From the NCBI GenBank assembly GCA_900100895.1, contig FMTX01000023.1:1-60143 (forward strand): 60,143 nt of DNA, read 5' to 3'. The position numbers were made by a program, and so were the translations under genes. Positions 26,577-35,127 of this stretch are shown here, in pieces (within the stretch, counting starts at the first letter, position 1; the number at the start of each line of letters is the position of its first letter). The notes under the pieces were generated by a model. The model was not told where the DNA came from and did not search any database. It saw only the letters and a list, made by a program, of their open reading frames with translations. The stretch is from Lachnospiraceae bacterium YSD2013. GTDB taxonomy: Bacteria > Bacillota > Clostridia > Lachnospirales > Lachnospiraceae.

Positions 26577-26639
26577 TTAAAATCCGAAAGCCGAGGTCTT
26601 CGCACTGTTAAAAACTTTTTCAATTGTCATCGCAGTCAT
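26577..26639 (-). CDS. Putative 20-residue leader peptide of GNAT-rsgA
   Basis: A 21-codon frame starts at ATG 26639 after GCGAGG and ends TAA at 26577, encoding MTAMTIEKVF then NSAKTSAFGF. It lies between a strong promoter and a terminator, the arrangement of translation-coupled attenuators. The 3' half of the frame contains one arm of the long-range stem (26594-26602), so a ribosome stalled or finishing here would change the fold. It is not rich in any one amino acid, so stalling by a drug or by slow ribosomes is more likely than amino-acid sensing. Confidence 0.6.
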   Translation of the reverse strand: MTAMTIEKVFNSAKTSAFGF

Positions 26640-26671
26640 AAAAATACCTCGCTTTCTTAATTGATATTTAA

Positions 26672-26700
26672 ATACTACCAAGGCATCCGGGCCTTGTCAA
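26672..26700 (-). promoter_or_regulatory. Promoter of the GNAT-rsgA transcript
   Basis: TTGACA and TAGTAT lie exactly 17 bp apart on the minus strand. The predicted leader is about 230 nt. Between this and the next gene (26701-26820) only a GTGACAC/GTGTCAC hairpin at 26710-26728 is visible, probably a weak terminator. Confidence 0.85.
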
Positions 26701-26820
26701 CAATTTTACGTGACACTTTTCGTGTCACACCACCGGTACGCTATTCCGGGCGATCCGTTCTTAAGATAAATAATCCCGCATCGCTTTTCGCACACTAAGC
26801 ATATTTTCTCTAACCGAATC

Positions 26821-27858
26821 CTATAAATATTTCACATTATTCTCGAGGAAGTACTTTTCCCCTGTATAAGGATCTTCTTTTTCCTCTGACAAGCTTTCGA
26901 ATTCAAATCCGCAGGCCCTCTGCAACTCTCGTGAAGCTACATTACCCTGTCTGTTACTCGAAACAATCTTCACGGCACCTTCGCTTCTCGCAACCTCTTC
27001 AAGCGCCTCCATAATCTCACGACCGTAGCCCTTGCGCACATAGTCGGGCCCGAGAGCTACCCCGCTGATTTCAAAAGAATCCGCCTCGCAAGGCACCATA
27101 TTCGCCCAGCCAACAGCCTCATCTGTCGCCTTAAGGTACACGGTAAGAGCATATTTGTTCTTACGCTGCCACTCTAAGGCATTGCGCATACGATTCTGCG
27201 CTTCCTCTTCCGAGTCAGTCGCTTCCCACAGCATATATTCCGCAGTCTCCGCGTGGCGCCACACATTGTCGTACAGTGCCTTCCAGTCCGTCATAACCGA
27301 CTTCTTAAGAATTAAATGCTCTGTCTCAAGACTAAGGTTTGAATAATCATTGATTATCTTACCCATATAATACTCATCCACGTATCGTCCGTTTACAAGC
27401 ATCGACTTGGGACAAATGCCCTCGACCTGAAAGCCGCTCTTTAAATACAGGTTCTTGGCACCTACGTTCTCGCACTCGACCGTGAGACTCAGCCTCACAA
27501 TACCGTTGACCTCCGCCCAATTATCAAGATGCTTAAAGAAATCCGTTCCGATTCCCAGCCCCCTGTAAGCCTTGCGAATTCCGACCACAATGTATGCTGT
27601 ATGCTTCATACGGTTGCAATTTCCTCTTTGCGCCCATATAAAGCCCACTATCTCATCCTTGTCAACCGCCACCAGTACCAAATCGCCTCCGGCCACAGCT
27701 CCTTCGATACGAGCACGCATCGTACTGCCGCTGCCGCCTTTCTCCGTACGCTCACCGGGCTCATACATCATGTATTCGGTTTCTTCGTCCAGAAGGCACA
27801 TCATGCCAAAGAAATTCTCCGCATCATCGGGAGTAATCGGTCTGATAGTGATATCCAT
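26821..27858 (-). CDS. Tandem GNAT acetyltransferase
   Basis: The 345-residue protein contains two GNAT domains. Residues 1-165 have VVGIRKAYRGLGIGTDFFKHL (acetyl-CoA loop RGLGIG) and end in a RimI-like LYLKSGFQVEG. Residues 175-345 have GPDYVRKGYGREIM and ELQRACGFEFES, resembling RimJ/RimL-type enzymes. Both acetyl-CoA loops look intact. Substrates are unknown. It is probably cotranscribed with the membrane protein gene 14 bp upstream. Confidence 0.85.
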   Translation of the reverse strand: MDITIRPITPDDAENFFGMMCLLDEETEYMMYEPGERTEKGGSGSTMRARIEGAVAGGDLVLVAVDKDEIVGFIWAQRGNCNRMKHTAYIVVGIRKAYRGLGIGTDFFKHLDNWAEVNGIVRLSLTVECENVGAKNLYLKSGFQVEGICPKSMLVNGRYVDEYYMGKIINDYSNLSLETEHLILKKSVMTDWKALYDNVWRHAETAEYMLWEATDSEEEAQNRMRNALEWQRKNKYALTVYLKATDEAVGWANMVPCEADSFEISGVALGPDYVRKGYGREIMEALEEVARSEGAVKIVSSNRQGNVASRELQRACGFEFESLSEEKEDPYTGEKYFLENNVKYL

Positions 27859-27872
27859 GCAGTCTCCTTAGC

Positions 27873-28520
27873 TTATAAAGCAATCAGCGCAAGCACTCCG
27901 TACATGGCAAGTCCCAGACTTGCAGCACAGCAGCTCGGCGCATCTATGAATATTTTAAGCTTTGTTGCTCTGAAAGCAAAGCCCAAAAGCTGAAATACCA
28001 CAGGATTAAGAATCACACACCACAAAGGCGCATTGATAACGCCTGTTATAATCATCACAACCACCGCAATTGCGGGCACAATCACAAGCATCGAATACAG
28101 AGTAAAGAACGGCACATAGATGTGTCTGAACGACGCTTCTACAGTCTCAACCGCAAGCTCCGTATCCGCCTTAGCCGTAATAGTCTTAAACACCGTGGGC
28201 TGTACGCACAGAAATGTGTGAATCATAAATCCGCCCATGGCCCCGCACAAAAAGATTATCATAAAGACGGTTGCAAGAGTCTTGTGACCGACCGCCACCT
28301 CCTGCATCAAAGCCACGAATCCGCAAGTGTACATCGGCACCGCAAACATCGCAAGTATTACGGACCACACAAATCTCCAATGCGCCATCACAGCCCATTT
28401 GCTCTCTACCGTGCCGCCGCCGAGTTTCTTGTTGTCCGCTCCTTTTAGGTCGAGCAACAAATCGGCGCACGCGCACAGCAGTCCTCCGACAATTCCTATA
28501 ATTGCAAGTATCTTAGTCAT
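27873..28520 (-). CDS. Six-helix integral membrane protein of unknown function (DUF6796-like)
   Basis: A 215-residue hydrophobic protein with about six membrane segments. It has an N-terminal helix ending in a Cys-Ala-rich face (GLLCACADLLLDLKG) and a conserved-looking loop TVESKWAVMAHWRF. It resembles Firmicute membrane proteins grouped as DUF6796; the match is from memory of the pattern and is tentative. The gene lies between GNAT genes in a minus-strand run. Confidence 0.7.
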   Translation of the reverse strand: MTKILAIIGIVGGLLCACADLLLDLKGADNKKLGGGTVESKWAVMAHWRFVWSVILAMFAVPMYTCGFVALMQEVAVGHKTLATVFMIIFLCGAMGGFMIHTFLCVQPTVFKTITAKADTELAVETVEASFRHIYVPFFTLYSMLVIVPAIAVVVMIITGVINAPLWCVILNPVVFQLLGFAFRATKLKIFIDAPSCCAASLGLAMYGVLALIAL

Positions 28521-28557
28521 TTTCTTTGTCCCCTTTGTCGATTATTCCCCCGAAACA

Positions 28558-29010
28558 TTATCTGTGAATATAAACCCTCGTAGGCTCAGGCTCGCCATCG
28601 CCCTGCGCCCGGCAGAAATACTCCCAACCGTATCTCTCGTAAAAAGAAGTATGGTCGGTAACCAGGTACAACGGTGAAATACCGTGAGCTTTCATGTCTT
28701 CAACTACAAGATTCAAGAGCTTACCGGCAATCCCATTGCAACGATAAGCTTCGTCTGTGTAAACCGCGCAGACATTGGGTGCAAGATCCTTTCTGTCGTG
28801 GAAATCGTTCTCAATCACTCCGAGACCGCCCACAATCTTGTTGCCGTCAAGGCACACATACCAGCCATACTCGGTCACACCCGAGAGGTAGTCGTCCATA
28901 CACTCAAGATAAGCTTCTTTAGGCACTCCCCAGTTATTATGAAACCATTCCGCCGCCTCGTCCTTAAGTTCCGGACGCTCACGCAAAATCACATATTTTA
29001 ATTCGCTCAT
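28558..29010 (-). CDS. GNAT acetyltransferase
   Basis: A 150-residue single GNAT domain. Visible are GGLGVIENDFHDRKDLAPNVCAVYTDEAYRCNGIAGKLL (acetyl-CoA loop RCNGIAG) and TDHTSFYERYGWEYF. The start at 29010 overlaps the preceding stop (ATGA), coupling it to the epimerase-like gene; the longer open frame lies inside that gene. Confidence 0.85.
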   Translation of the reverse strand: MSELKYVILRERPELKDEAAEWFHNNWGVPKEAYLECMDDYLSGVTEYGWYVCLDGNKIVGGLGVIENDFHDRKDLAPNVCAVYTDEAYRCNGIAGKLLNLVVEDMKAHGISPLYLVTDHTSFYERYGWEYFCRAQGDGEPEPTRVYIHR

Positions 29011-29870
29011 AAAGCCTCCAATCTTCTGTCTATCAATTGATACAGCCACTCTTCGTAAGGAGTGAATCTGTACCCTGTCGCCTCCGCCTTGTCGGTGTTG
29101 TAGCTGTCGGTATCCGTAAGCCCGTTATAAGGAGCCTCGTCACCGTCATCGCTCATAACAGCCTTCAAGCCGGTTTTCTTTTCTATATACTCGATAATAT
29201 CGCCTATTCTAACCGCGCCCCGCGAGCAGCCGTTCACGGGTCCGCTCACAAAATGATCCGCAAGGTAAGCTATGAATTCGCCCGCGTTCTTTTGCCATAT
29301 AAACGCCATCGACTTGTCGTAGTCATCCACGTGCATCGGCTTCTGTTCCTTGATGTGCGTAATGTAGAAGTCGAGCCTGCCGGTGTAGTCATCATCACCC
29401 ATTACAATCGGGTATCTGACAAAAGAAATCTTCTCGGGCGCCATAAACTCTAGCGCAGCCCTTTCGGCATTACGCTTGGTCTCGCTGTAATCGGATAATC
29501 TTCCTTCCCACTTAAGTTCAAAATCTTCGGCCTTAAACTCCTCTTCCTTAATGTCCTCATGTTCGACATCATACACAGAGCAGGTGGACATCTGAATATA
29601 TTTATCGCAGGATACGTTCTCAAGAAGTGCCTTCACATCAAGCGAACCGTATGCAACCTTATCAATTATCACATCGTAGTATTTGTCGCCGACTGCCGCC
29701 TTGACGCTCTCTGAATTCATTCTATCCATAACCACGTATTTGACCTCGCCGTCAAACTCCGGAAGCACATTGCCGCGAGATGCTATTGTCACATCGTGGC
29801 CCGCAGCCAGCAATGCATTTACCATCGGAATTCCGAAAAACCTCGTTCCGCCTACTACAAGTATTTTCAT
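29007..29870 (-). CDS. NAD-dependent epimerase/dehydratase-family protein
   Basis: The 287-residue extended SDR-type protein starts MKILVVGGTRFFGIPMVNAL, with the cofactor motif GGTRFFG, then IIDKVAYGSLDVKALL and a QMSTCSVYD / YSETKRNAE pair that supplies the Ser and Lys; the usual catalytic Tyr would be in the YSETK segment. It resembles the group of plant CSP41-like and bacterial reductases acting on sugar nucleotides. The substrate is unknown. The start at 29870 is set by the SDR N-terminus and AGAAAGG. Confidence 0.82.
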   Translation of the reverse strand: MKILVVGGTRFFGIPMVNALLAAGHDVTIASRGNVLPEFDGEVKYVVMDRMNSESVKAAVGDKYYDVIIDKVAYGSLDVKALLENVSCDKYIQMSTCSVYDVEHEDIKEEEFKAEDFELKWEGRLSDYSETKRNAERAALEFMAPEKISFVRYPIVMGDDDYTGRLDFYITHIKEQKPMHVDDYDKSMAFIWQKNAGEFIAYLADHFVSGPVNGCSRGAVRIGDIIEYIEKKTGLKAVMSDDGDEAPYNGLTDTDSYNTDKAEATGYRFTPYEEWLYQLIDRRLEAL

Positions 29871-30051
29871 AATCTGTACCTTTCTCACATAATAATATAC
29901 TACATTCGTTGATTCGCAGATAGCCCCGCAGTGTTGCGATATCACTTGTTATTTTATACTGCTGCCAGTCTGTATTTCGAAGCGCTCTTCCGACAGCAAA
30001 AACGTCGTGTTCTGTCTCACGTCAGCCCCTGATTGTTTAATCCTGATTTAA

Positions 30052-30567
30052 TTATGCAAACAATTTTTCGTAGTAGCAAAAGTCCGCCCAGCCCGTATTT
30101 TCCGCGTATAATCGCTGCATTCCCCTATATGAGAAGCCTGCTTTTTCATACATAAGCTGCGCCGGAATGTTGGATCGGAGAACGTCTAAACGCACTCCTT
30201 TTTTGCCCGCCTTTTTCGACAATTCTATCGCATCACGCAGCATCTGAAGTCCAAAATACTTTCCTCTGTACTCGGGCACCACCGCGAAGATATGAAGCGT
30301 CGACACTTCATCGTCCTTCAAAATTCTTGCCCAGTGCACATTCTCATAACCGCGATCCTGGCTCATAACAATCGCCACCATGCCGACAACATCATTACCC
30401 TCTGTCATCACATACATCTCATCATGGTCGATATAGTCCTTAATCATTTCATCAGTCGGATGCTTGCCATAATCCCACATGGCAAACCGCTTCATTTTCG
30501 GCGTATTCTTAATTACGTCGAGATACTTTTTCTTGATCGTATCAAAGTCCTTTGTAAGTTTTAACAT
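30052..30567 (-). CDS. GNAT acetyltransferase
   Basis: In 171 residues, the core is LHIFAVVPEYRGKYFGLQML (acetyl-CoA loop RGKYFG) and AQLMYEKAGFSYRGMQRLY. The N-terminal half is helical and basic. The last of the usual Gly pair is replaced by Phe-Gly, a common variant. Substrate unknown. The terminator at 30614 separates it from the next upstream gene. Confidence 0.82.
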   Translation of the reverse strand: MLKLTKDFDTIKKKYLDVIKNTPKMKRFAMWDYGKHPTDEMIKDYIDHDEMYVMTEGNDVVGMVAIVMSQDRGYENVHWARILKDDEVSTLHIFAVVPEYRGKYFGLQMLRDAIELSKKAGKKGVRLDVLRSNIPAQLMYEKAGFSYRGMQRLYAENTGWADFCYYEKLFA

Positions 30568-30613
30568 GTATCAGATTCCCCTTTTCTTTTCCTCCGAATA
30601 CATCATATCGCAG

Positions 30614-30652
30614 CAAAAGAAAAGAACCTGCATCACACGGATTTAGGTTCCT
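30614..30652 (-). terminator. Terminator of the 30676 gene
   Basis: On the minus strand GAACCT...AGGTTC with a loop of about 15 nt is followed by CTTTTCTTTT. Confidence 0.75.
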
Positions 30653-30675
30653 TTTACACTGAATCACATATTCAA

Positions 30676-31437
30676 TCAGTGCGTTCTGCAAGTTCTGTTA
30701 AGTTCATAGGCCACATACTCATGGTCAAACTCATATCCGAACTTCTCCGACAGGCGCACCGAACCCATATTTTGAGCATCCCAGCTGGGATACAAACCAT
30801 CCTTCAGGCAATCGAGAATCAATGCCGCGCAAGCCACACTTGCAAGTCCCTTGCGACGCTCTTCCTTAACGGTATCAACCTCAATCTCAATACCCTCGCG
30901 ATAGCTTGTATAAGACGATGCTCCCGAAACAATACGACCATCTTTCAGGATAACCATTCCGCGACCGAGTTCCAAATATCTTTCTTTAGTGTCAAAAGAA
31001 GACACAAAGTCCGCCGTTACAGGATCGGCAATGCACATATCATAGATTTCGGAATCAATCTTGCGAAGCTCGTAGCCGTCCGCCAGACCATCCACAATCT
31101 CCTGCAAGCGAGCCTTGTCGAACTTCGTATCCTTCTTAATCGCGTAACGCGTAACCTTCTTGGCATCGGGATAACAATCTTCTATAACTCTCGCCCAGTC
31201 ATCATTCTGCGGTGTCATAATAGTAAAGCCTTTGGGCACTCCCAATGCCAATTCACGCTCAGGCTCCCCCGCTACGAATGCAAAGCATCCTACATACGCC
31301 ATTGCAGCCTTAGGCGCTGCAATATCCGTTACAAAGATTTTACCCATAACCTTCTGCAGGCACGAATATATCAAGGTCTCTTTCCAACCCTCGAAAATCG
31401 GTTCTGCAAGTTTCGTATCAGTTAATTCATATACCAT
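30676..31437 (-). CDS. GNAT acetyltransferase-like protein
   Basis: A 253-residue protein of the GNAT_acetyltran (PF12746-like) type, in which a divergent N-terminal domain (FVAGEPERELALGVPKGFTIMTPQNDDW) precedes a GNAT core (IEIEVDTVKEERRKGLASVAC with loop RRKGLA, then SVRLSEKFGYEFDHEYVAYEL). The final motif is strongly conserved in this group. Function unknown. It begins right after the YjdF-family gene stop, with which it may be cotranscribed. Confidence 0.82.
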   Translation of the reverse strand: MVYELTDTKLAEPIFEGWKETLIYSCLQKVMGKIFVTDIAAPKAAMAYVGCFAFVAGEPERELALGVPKGFTIMTPQNDDWARVIEDCYPDAKKVTRYAIKKDTKFDKARLQEIVDGLADGYELRKIDSEIYDMCIADPVTADFVSSFDTKERYLELGRGMVILKDGRIVSGASSYTSYREGIEIEVDTVKEERRKGLASVACAALILDCLKDGLYPSWDAQNMGSVRLSEKFGYEFDHEYVAYELNRTCRTH

Positions 31438-31480
31438 GATATTTTCCCTTCAAATTTCTGAAAGTAAGCCCAAGGGAGCA

Positions 31481-31897
31481 CTAATGCCCCCTGTGCTTGT
31501 CTTTCTTTTTAAGCTGTTTGAGCTCAAACATGCGCTTTTCTTCGGCATATTTCCTCTCCCGGCATGCAACCTTGCGTTCCGCCTTGCCGGCTTCCTGTTG
31601 CAGTTTGATGGCCTGTTGGGACTTGGTTCCTATACCGGCATTCCGCGTCTGCTTTCTGACAGCCCGCAACATGCTCTTCGGATTCTTGCGAATCTCCTTA
31701 ACAACAGTGGAAACACCGGGACTGAACTTGAGTTTATAGAAGTTTTTCTCAAAAAAATCGTTCACTTCCCGCTCCGTCGGCTCCGCTCCGAAAGTAACCT
31801 TCGCTACCGAAAGCCGTCCCTCTTCGATGCACTCATACACACCTATCCAGAACGGATCTTCAAAACACACCGTCAACTTGCCGCTCACTGTGCTCAT
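31481..31897 (-). CDS. yjdF: YjdF-family protein (DUF2992)
   Basis: A 138-residue basic protein. It begins SGKLTVCFEDPFWIGVYE, has AKVTFGAEPTEREVNDFF and ends in a Lys/Arg/Glu-rich tail (ERKVACRERKYAEEKRMFEL), which is the YjdF pattern. The family is controlled by a riboswitch that binds many azaaromatic compounds, and the protein is presumed to help cells cope with them. The start follows AAGGAGGG. The conserved-looking RNA at 31918-32030 lies directly upstream. Confidence 0.85.
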   Translation of the reverse strand: MSTVSGKLTVCFEDPFWIGVYECIEEGRLSVAKVTFGAEPTEREVNDFFEKNFYKLKFSPGVSTVVKEIRKNPKSMLRAVRKQTRNAGIGTKSQQAIKLQQEAGKAERKVACRERKYAEEKRMFELKQLKKKDKHRGH

Positions 31898-31917
31898 ATT
31901 AATCCCTCCTTCTGACT

Positions 31918-32030
31918 AAATGAGCAAAGAACGGACAACCCGGAGGGGCAGGTTACTTACCCTGATAATCAGGACGGCCGGGCTACCTACCGGCTCTGGA
32001 GTGCTGTCAAAAGAAAGCGCTCGTTGCGTT
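31918..32030 (-). ncRNA. Probable yjdF (azaaromatic-sensing) riboswitch
   Basis: About 115 nt of structured leader precede yjdF on the minus strand. It has an AACGCAACGAGCGC segment, a stem GCCGG-TAGGTAG-CCCGGC, a small stem CCTGA-TTA-TCAGG and a stem AACC...GGTT that ends near the ribosome site. Position upstream of yjdF, size and layered stems fit the yjdF RNA motif. The assignment rests mainly on gene context. Confidence 0.65.
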
Positions 32031-32079
32031 TTTATCTTTGCATTTATATCAAGCCTCTCGGCATGATAACGTTTTTCTT

Positions 32080-34032
32080 TTACTTCATAAGGCTGTTAAG
32101 CCCTTCAAGTATCGACCCGCATGCCCACGGCATCAGTGCGAACCACGTAGATGCCACGCTGCCGTCAGGGTAGTGCTCCGTAAGGAGTCCTTCGCTGTGG
32201 CAGAATCGTTCCGACATCCAGCCGGTCTTACCGTAATCAAATTCCCCGTCATACGAGTTATGACACTGACAACTCCACAGCACCGTATCGTTAAAACGCT
32301 CAGCAACATACGCATCGTCGCGCTGTCCCAAATAGTACTCCATCTCGCCTATTACTGACGATGACATCGGGTGAATATGCGGATTGGTAACAGATGTTAT
32401 GCTTCCTCCGCAACTAGACCAACCTACCTTACTAAGCGGCGGAACCTTAATCGGTGAGTTATAGCAGAACTTAAACGTGAACTCGTAGTAAAGTGCATCT
32501 CTCATGTGATTAAGAAGCACTTCCTCGCCCGTCATCGCATGCAGATATCTCACAGCTCTTATATAGCTTAAAATTCCCTCGGAATCGATATTCTTATCTA
32601 TATCCAAAGGCCCGCCGTAGCACTCCTCATGGCGGATATATGCCTCATGATACCATTTCTCGCTCGCACGAAGCCCGTCCAGATACTTCTTCTCGCCCGT
32701 GAGGTAGCTATAGTAAGCAGCAGCAGCCATGCACCAGGCCCCGGAAAAAGAATCATACGCAAGACCCGCCGCCGTCTTATCGGAGAATATATACGGATAC
32801 TCTCCGTCGGCGTTGCGACTCTGCTCGGTTATCTCAATCACCTTACCGGCATATTCAAGCCAGTTATCGTGCGTCGTACCCGCTTTCTTTTCCCACTCGT
32901 AAGCTCGCAAAAGAAGGTACGTCGACTGTCCCACAAGATACGCCGCATGGCCGGGAGTTGGCTGTTTGTCGTACCACCAGCCCTTATTGCTCCACACTCC
33001 GCTCTGCTCAGCGGTGAAAGGAAGCCCGTTCGCCGGATTGATACAAGTCGCCACAATATGCTCTATGCTGTCAAGCGCCTGCGCTCGCATGGTCGCATCC
33101 CCAAGGCTGTGCGCCGACATAAGCATGGGCACCGTCGCCGAAAGTCCGTTGGTCCATGAAATCGACGGAAGCACCCTGTATTCGAAACCCTTACCGTAGT
33201 CAAACACAAACCCCGAATACGTATGAAGGTCCGCAAGCCACGCATCCTGCTTGATAGCCGTCGCCATATCCTTAATCGTGCCAAGAGGCGTGCACTTTTC
33301 GCGGGGCTGCTCGTGGAAAAGATTGTACACCTCCACCAACGCCTCATGAATTCCGCGCTCATCCTCCGCCGCATAATCGTAGCAATGCAACGTCACAGTG
33401 ACCTTCTCGCCCTTTTTGAGCCTGACGCAATTCTCACCAAGTGCCGCACGCTCCCTCTGCTTGTGCGAGTCTATAAAAAGAAAGGGTGCATTCTCATACC
33501 CAATCGTGTACCAGACTTCACGCTCCTTAAGCGAGCAGCCGTAGCCTGCATACTGCAGGAAATCGCCTGTCTTGTCCGGATACCACTCTATTGCCGTTTC
33601 GTCCCCGCCACGAAGGAAATACGGCGAAGCCGCAAAGCCCCTCACACGTCCGCCTTCATAAGCCAATGCACAAGGATGCGACAATCTGTCCCCTCGCACC
33701 ATCCACCACGGGCTCGCCGGGAAATTATCCTCAAGACGTAACCTTGGCGTAAGACTATCTGTCTTAAGCGGTGACTCTCCCCTGTTGGTTCCGTACATAA
33801 ATCCGGGCAAATAGAAACGCGGCGAGCCGCTCCCTACAGGCATTCCGACGCGAATAACACCCTCGAAATCATCAACAGCCGTTACTGTCACTGACAGTTT
33901 TCTTGCAACGCTATCGCTCTCTGCCTCACTGACATCGGCCCGAAGTCCGACCGTAGCAAAATCATCATAGATTTCCGCTCCGCCTTTCGTTCTAGCCTTA
34001 AAAATCAATTGAGAAGTAATCTCACCGCTCAT
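32080..34032 (-). CDS. Cytoplasmic (alpha/alpha)6-barrel glycosidase-like protein
   Basis: The 650-residue protein has no signal peptide. Residues 1-230 look like a beta-sandwich. Residues 240-640 are helical with aromatic- and acid-rich loops typical of six-hairpin glycosidases (YRVLPSISWTNGLSATVPML, WSNKGWWYDKQPTPGHAAYLVGQ, AYDSFSGAWCMAAAAYYSYL, CYGGPLDIDKNIDSEGILSYIRA). No family could be fixed; unsaturated uronyl hydrolases and GH127-like enzymes share this fold. The start at 34032 follows AAGGTGG; an earlier GTG is too close to it. It sits 13 bp after a DUF3795 gene. Confidence 0.7.
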   Translation of the reverse strand: MSGEITSQLIFKARTKGGAEIYDDFATVGLRADVSEAESDSVARKLSVTVTAVDDFEGVIRVGMPVGSGSPRFYLPGFMYGTNRGESPLKTDSLTPRLRLEDNFPASPWWMVRGDRLSHPCALAYEGGRVRGFAASPYFLRGGDETAIEWYPDKTGDFLQYAGYGCSLKEREVWYTIGYENAPFLFIDSHKQRERAALGENCVRLKKGEKVTVTLHCYDYAAEDERGIHEALVEVYNLFHEQPREKCTPLGTIKDMATAIKQDAWLADLHTYSGFVFDYGKGFEYRVLPSISWTNGLSATVPMLMSAHSLGDATMRAQALDSIEHIVATCINPANGLPFTAEQSGVWSNKGWWYDKQPTPGHAAYLVGQSTYLLLRAYEWEKKAGTTHDNWLEYAGKVIEITEQSRNADGEYPYIFSDKTAAGLAYDSFSGAWCMAAAAYYSYLTGEKKYLDGLRASEKWYHEAYIRHEECYGGPLDIDKNIDSEGILSYIRAVRYLHAMTGEEVLLNHMRDALYYEFTFKFCYNSPIKVPPLSKVGWSSCGGSITSVTNPHIHPMSSSVIGEMEYYLGQRDDAYVAERFNDTVLWSCQCHNSYDGEFDYGKTGWMSERFCHSEGLLTEHYPDGSVASTWFALMPWACGSILEGLNSLMK

Positions 34033-34045
34033 ATTAAGTTCCACC

Positions 34046-34378
34046 TTATTTTTTCAGATTCTGAAGAGCCTCTTCATTACCCTTAATTATAGCGCCGACT
34101 TTCTCGCAAGTCATCATTTCTGCGCATTTTACGCAAGTTTCGTAATTCTTGGCCATAGCGCATTGTCTGATGTTGCACATGCTCTCGCAGTAAGATGTTT
34201 TGGGTCCGGGAATACGACAGCCGACGCAGTTAATCATCTCGGGTGTAATCGTAACTCCGTTGAGCGTAGACCATTCTTTGGCCACCTTTTCGCGCATCTC
34301 GTCATCGTTATTGACTGTGGCAATTCTTGCCTCACATTTCTCGCAATCAAGACCGCAGTATCCAATGTAATTGTTCAT
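34046..34378 (-). CDS. DUF3795 cysteine-rich protein
   Basis: A 110-residue small protein starting MNNYIGYCGLDCEKCEARIAT, the hallmark of DUF3795, with further cysteines in NCVGCRIPG, SYCESMCNIRQCAM, CVKCAEMMTCEK. It probably binds zinc or an iron-sulphur centre. No reaction is known. It probably shares a transcript with the glycosidase-like gene downstream. Confidence 0.85.
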   Translation of the reverse strand: MNNYIGYCGLDCEKCEARIATVNNDDEMREKVAKEWSTLNGVTITPEMINCVGCRIPGPKTSYCESMCNIRQCAMAKNYETCVKCAEMMTCEKVGAIIKGNEEALQNLKK

Positions 34379-34465
34379 AATACTTCCTCCTCAAATATGT
34401 TTTTACACATATCATTCTAAGATAACTAAGCGCTGAACCCTGACTTCCACTTATAATCACATGAT

Positions 34466-35107
34466 TTACACTTCTTTGGCTTTAAAGCTTACAAACAAAT
34501 ACCAACCGAGCACCGCATTGAAGCCCGTTGCCGAGAACACACTGAAACGCTCCGCTACGCCCATGTACTCTGCAGGTACAGCATTGATACCGATTGCCCC
34601 CATAAACATCATAATAAGCGCCACAGCCGCCCAGATGCCTATGCCCTTCGGAGCCTTTCTTTGGCATCCTGCTACGATTATCACAGCCAAAGAAACAATA
34701 GACAAAAGTACCACCAATGCAGTGACTACGATGTGCATAACTTCCTGAAACGAAGCGATTTCTTTGCCTGCGTCGTCAAGCGGGAACATTGCGTAACCCA
34801 CGCCGGACACCCAGTTCATGAGGGTAAATAGATACACGCCCACGCGGAAAATCTTCGCGCCGAACTTATTGTCAGCAAGCCATATGCACGCGCAAGTGGA
34901 ACTTACGATACCGCACTTGCCGTAAAGAGCGGAGAGTTGTCCCCACAACTGCTTGGAAGGCGCCGTCTCCGCCGATAAGTCGCTTACCGCCTGCGCCATC
35001 CAATTGTAGCCGGGATATGCAAGGGGCGAGAATATCACCGCCGCCGTGTATGAAATAAGGGATATGATTCCCAAAAGTCCCATGTAATTAATCAGTTTCT
35101 TATTCAC
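34466..35107 (-). CDS. DUF998 family membrane protein
   Basis: A 213-residue protein with about six membrane helices. The N-terminal half carries the DUF998-type SPLAYPGYNWMAQAVSDLSAETAPSK loop after the first helix, followed by FPLDDAGKEIASFQEVMHIVVT. Function unknown. The start is GTG after GGAGGAATTTATC. The gene is 20 bp after the flavodoxin-family gene and so belongs to the TetR-controlled operon. Confidence 0.82.
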   Translation of the reverse strand: MNKKLINYMGLLGIISLISYTAAVIFSPLAYPGYNWMAQAVSDLSAETAPSKQLWGQLSALYGKCGIVSSTCACIWLADNKFGAKIFRVGVYLFTLMNWVSGVGYAMFPLDDAGKEIASFQEVMHIVVTALVVLLSIVSLAVIIVAGCQRKAPKGIGIWAAVALIMMFMGAIGINAVPAEYMGVAERFSVFSATGFNAVLGWYLFVSFKAKEV

Positions 35108-35127
35108 GATAAATTCCTCCTAAATCA

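Noticed and set aside
29946-30051. Possible riboswitch or small RNA upstream of the epimerase-like gene
   Set aside because: Some short complementary stretches but no recognisable fold or conserved motif.
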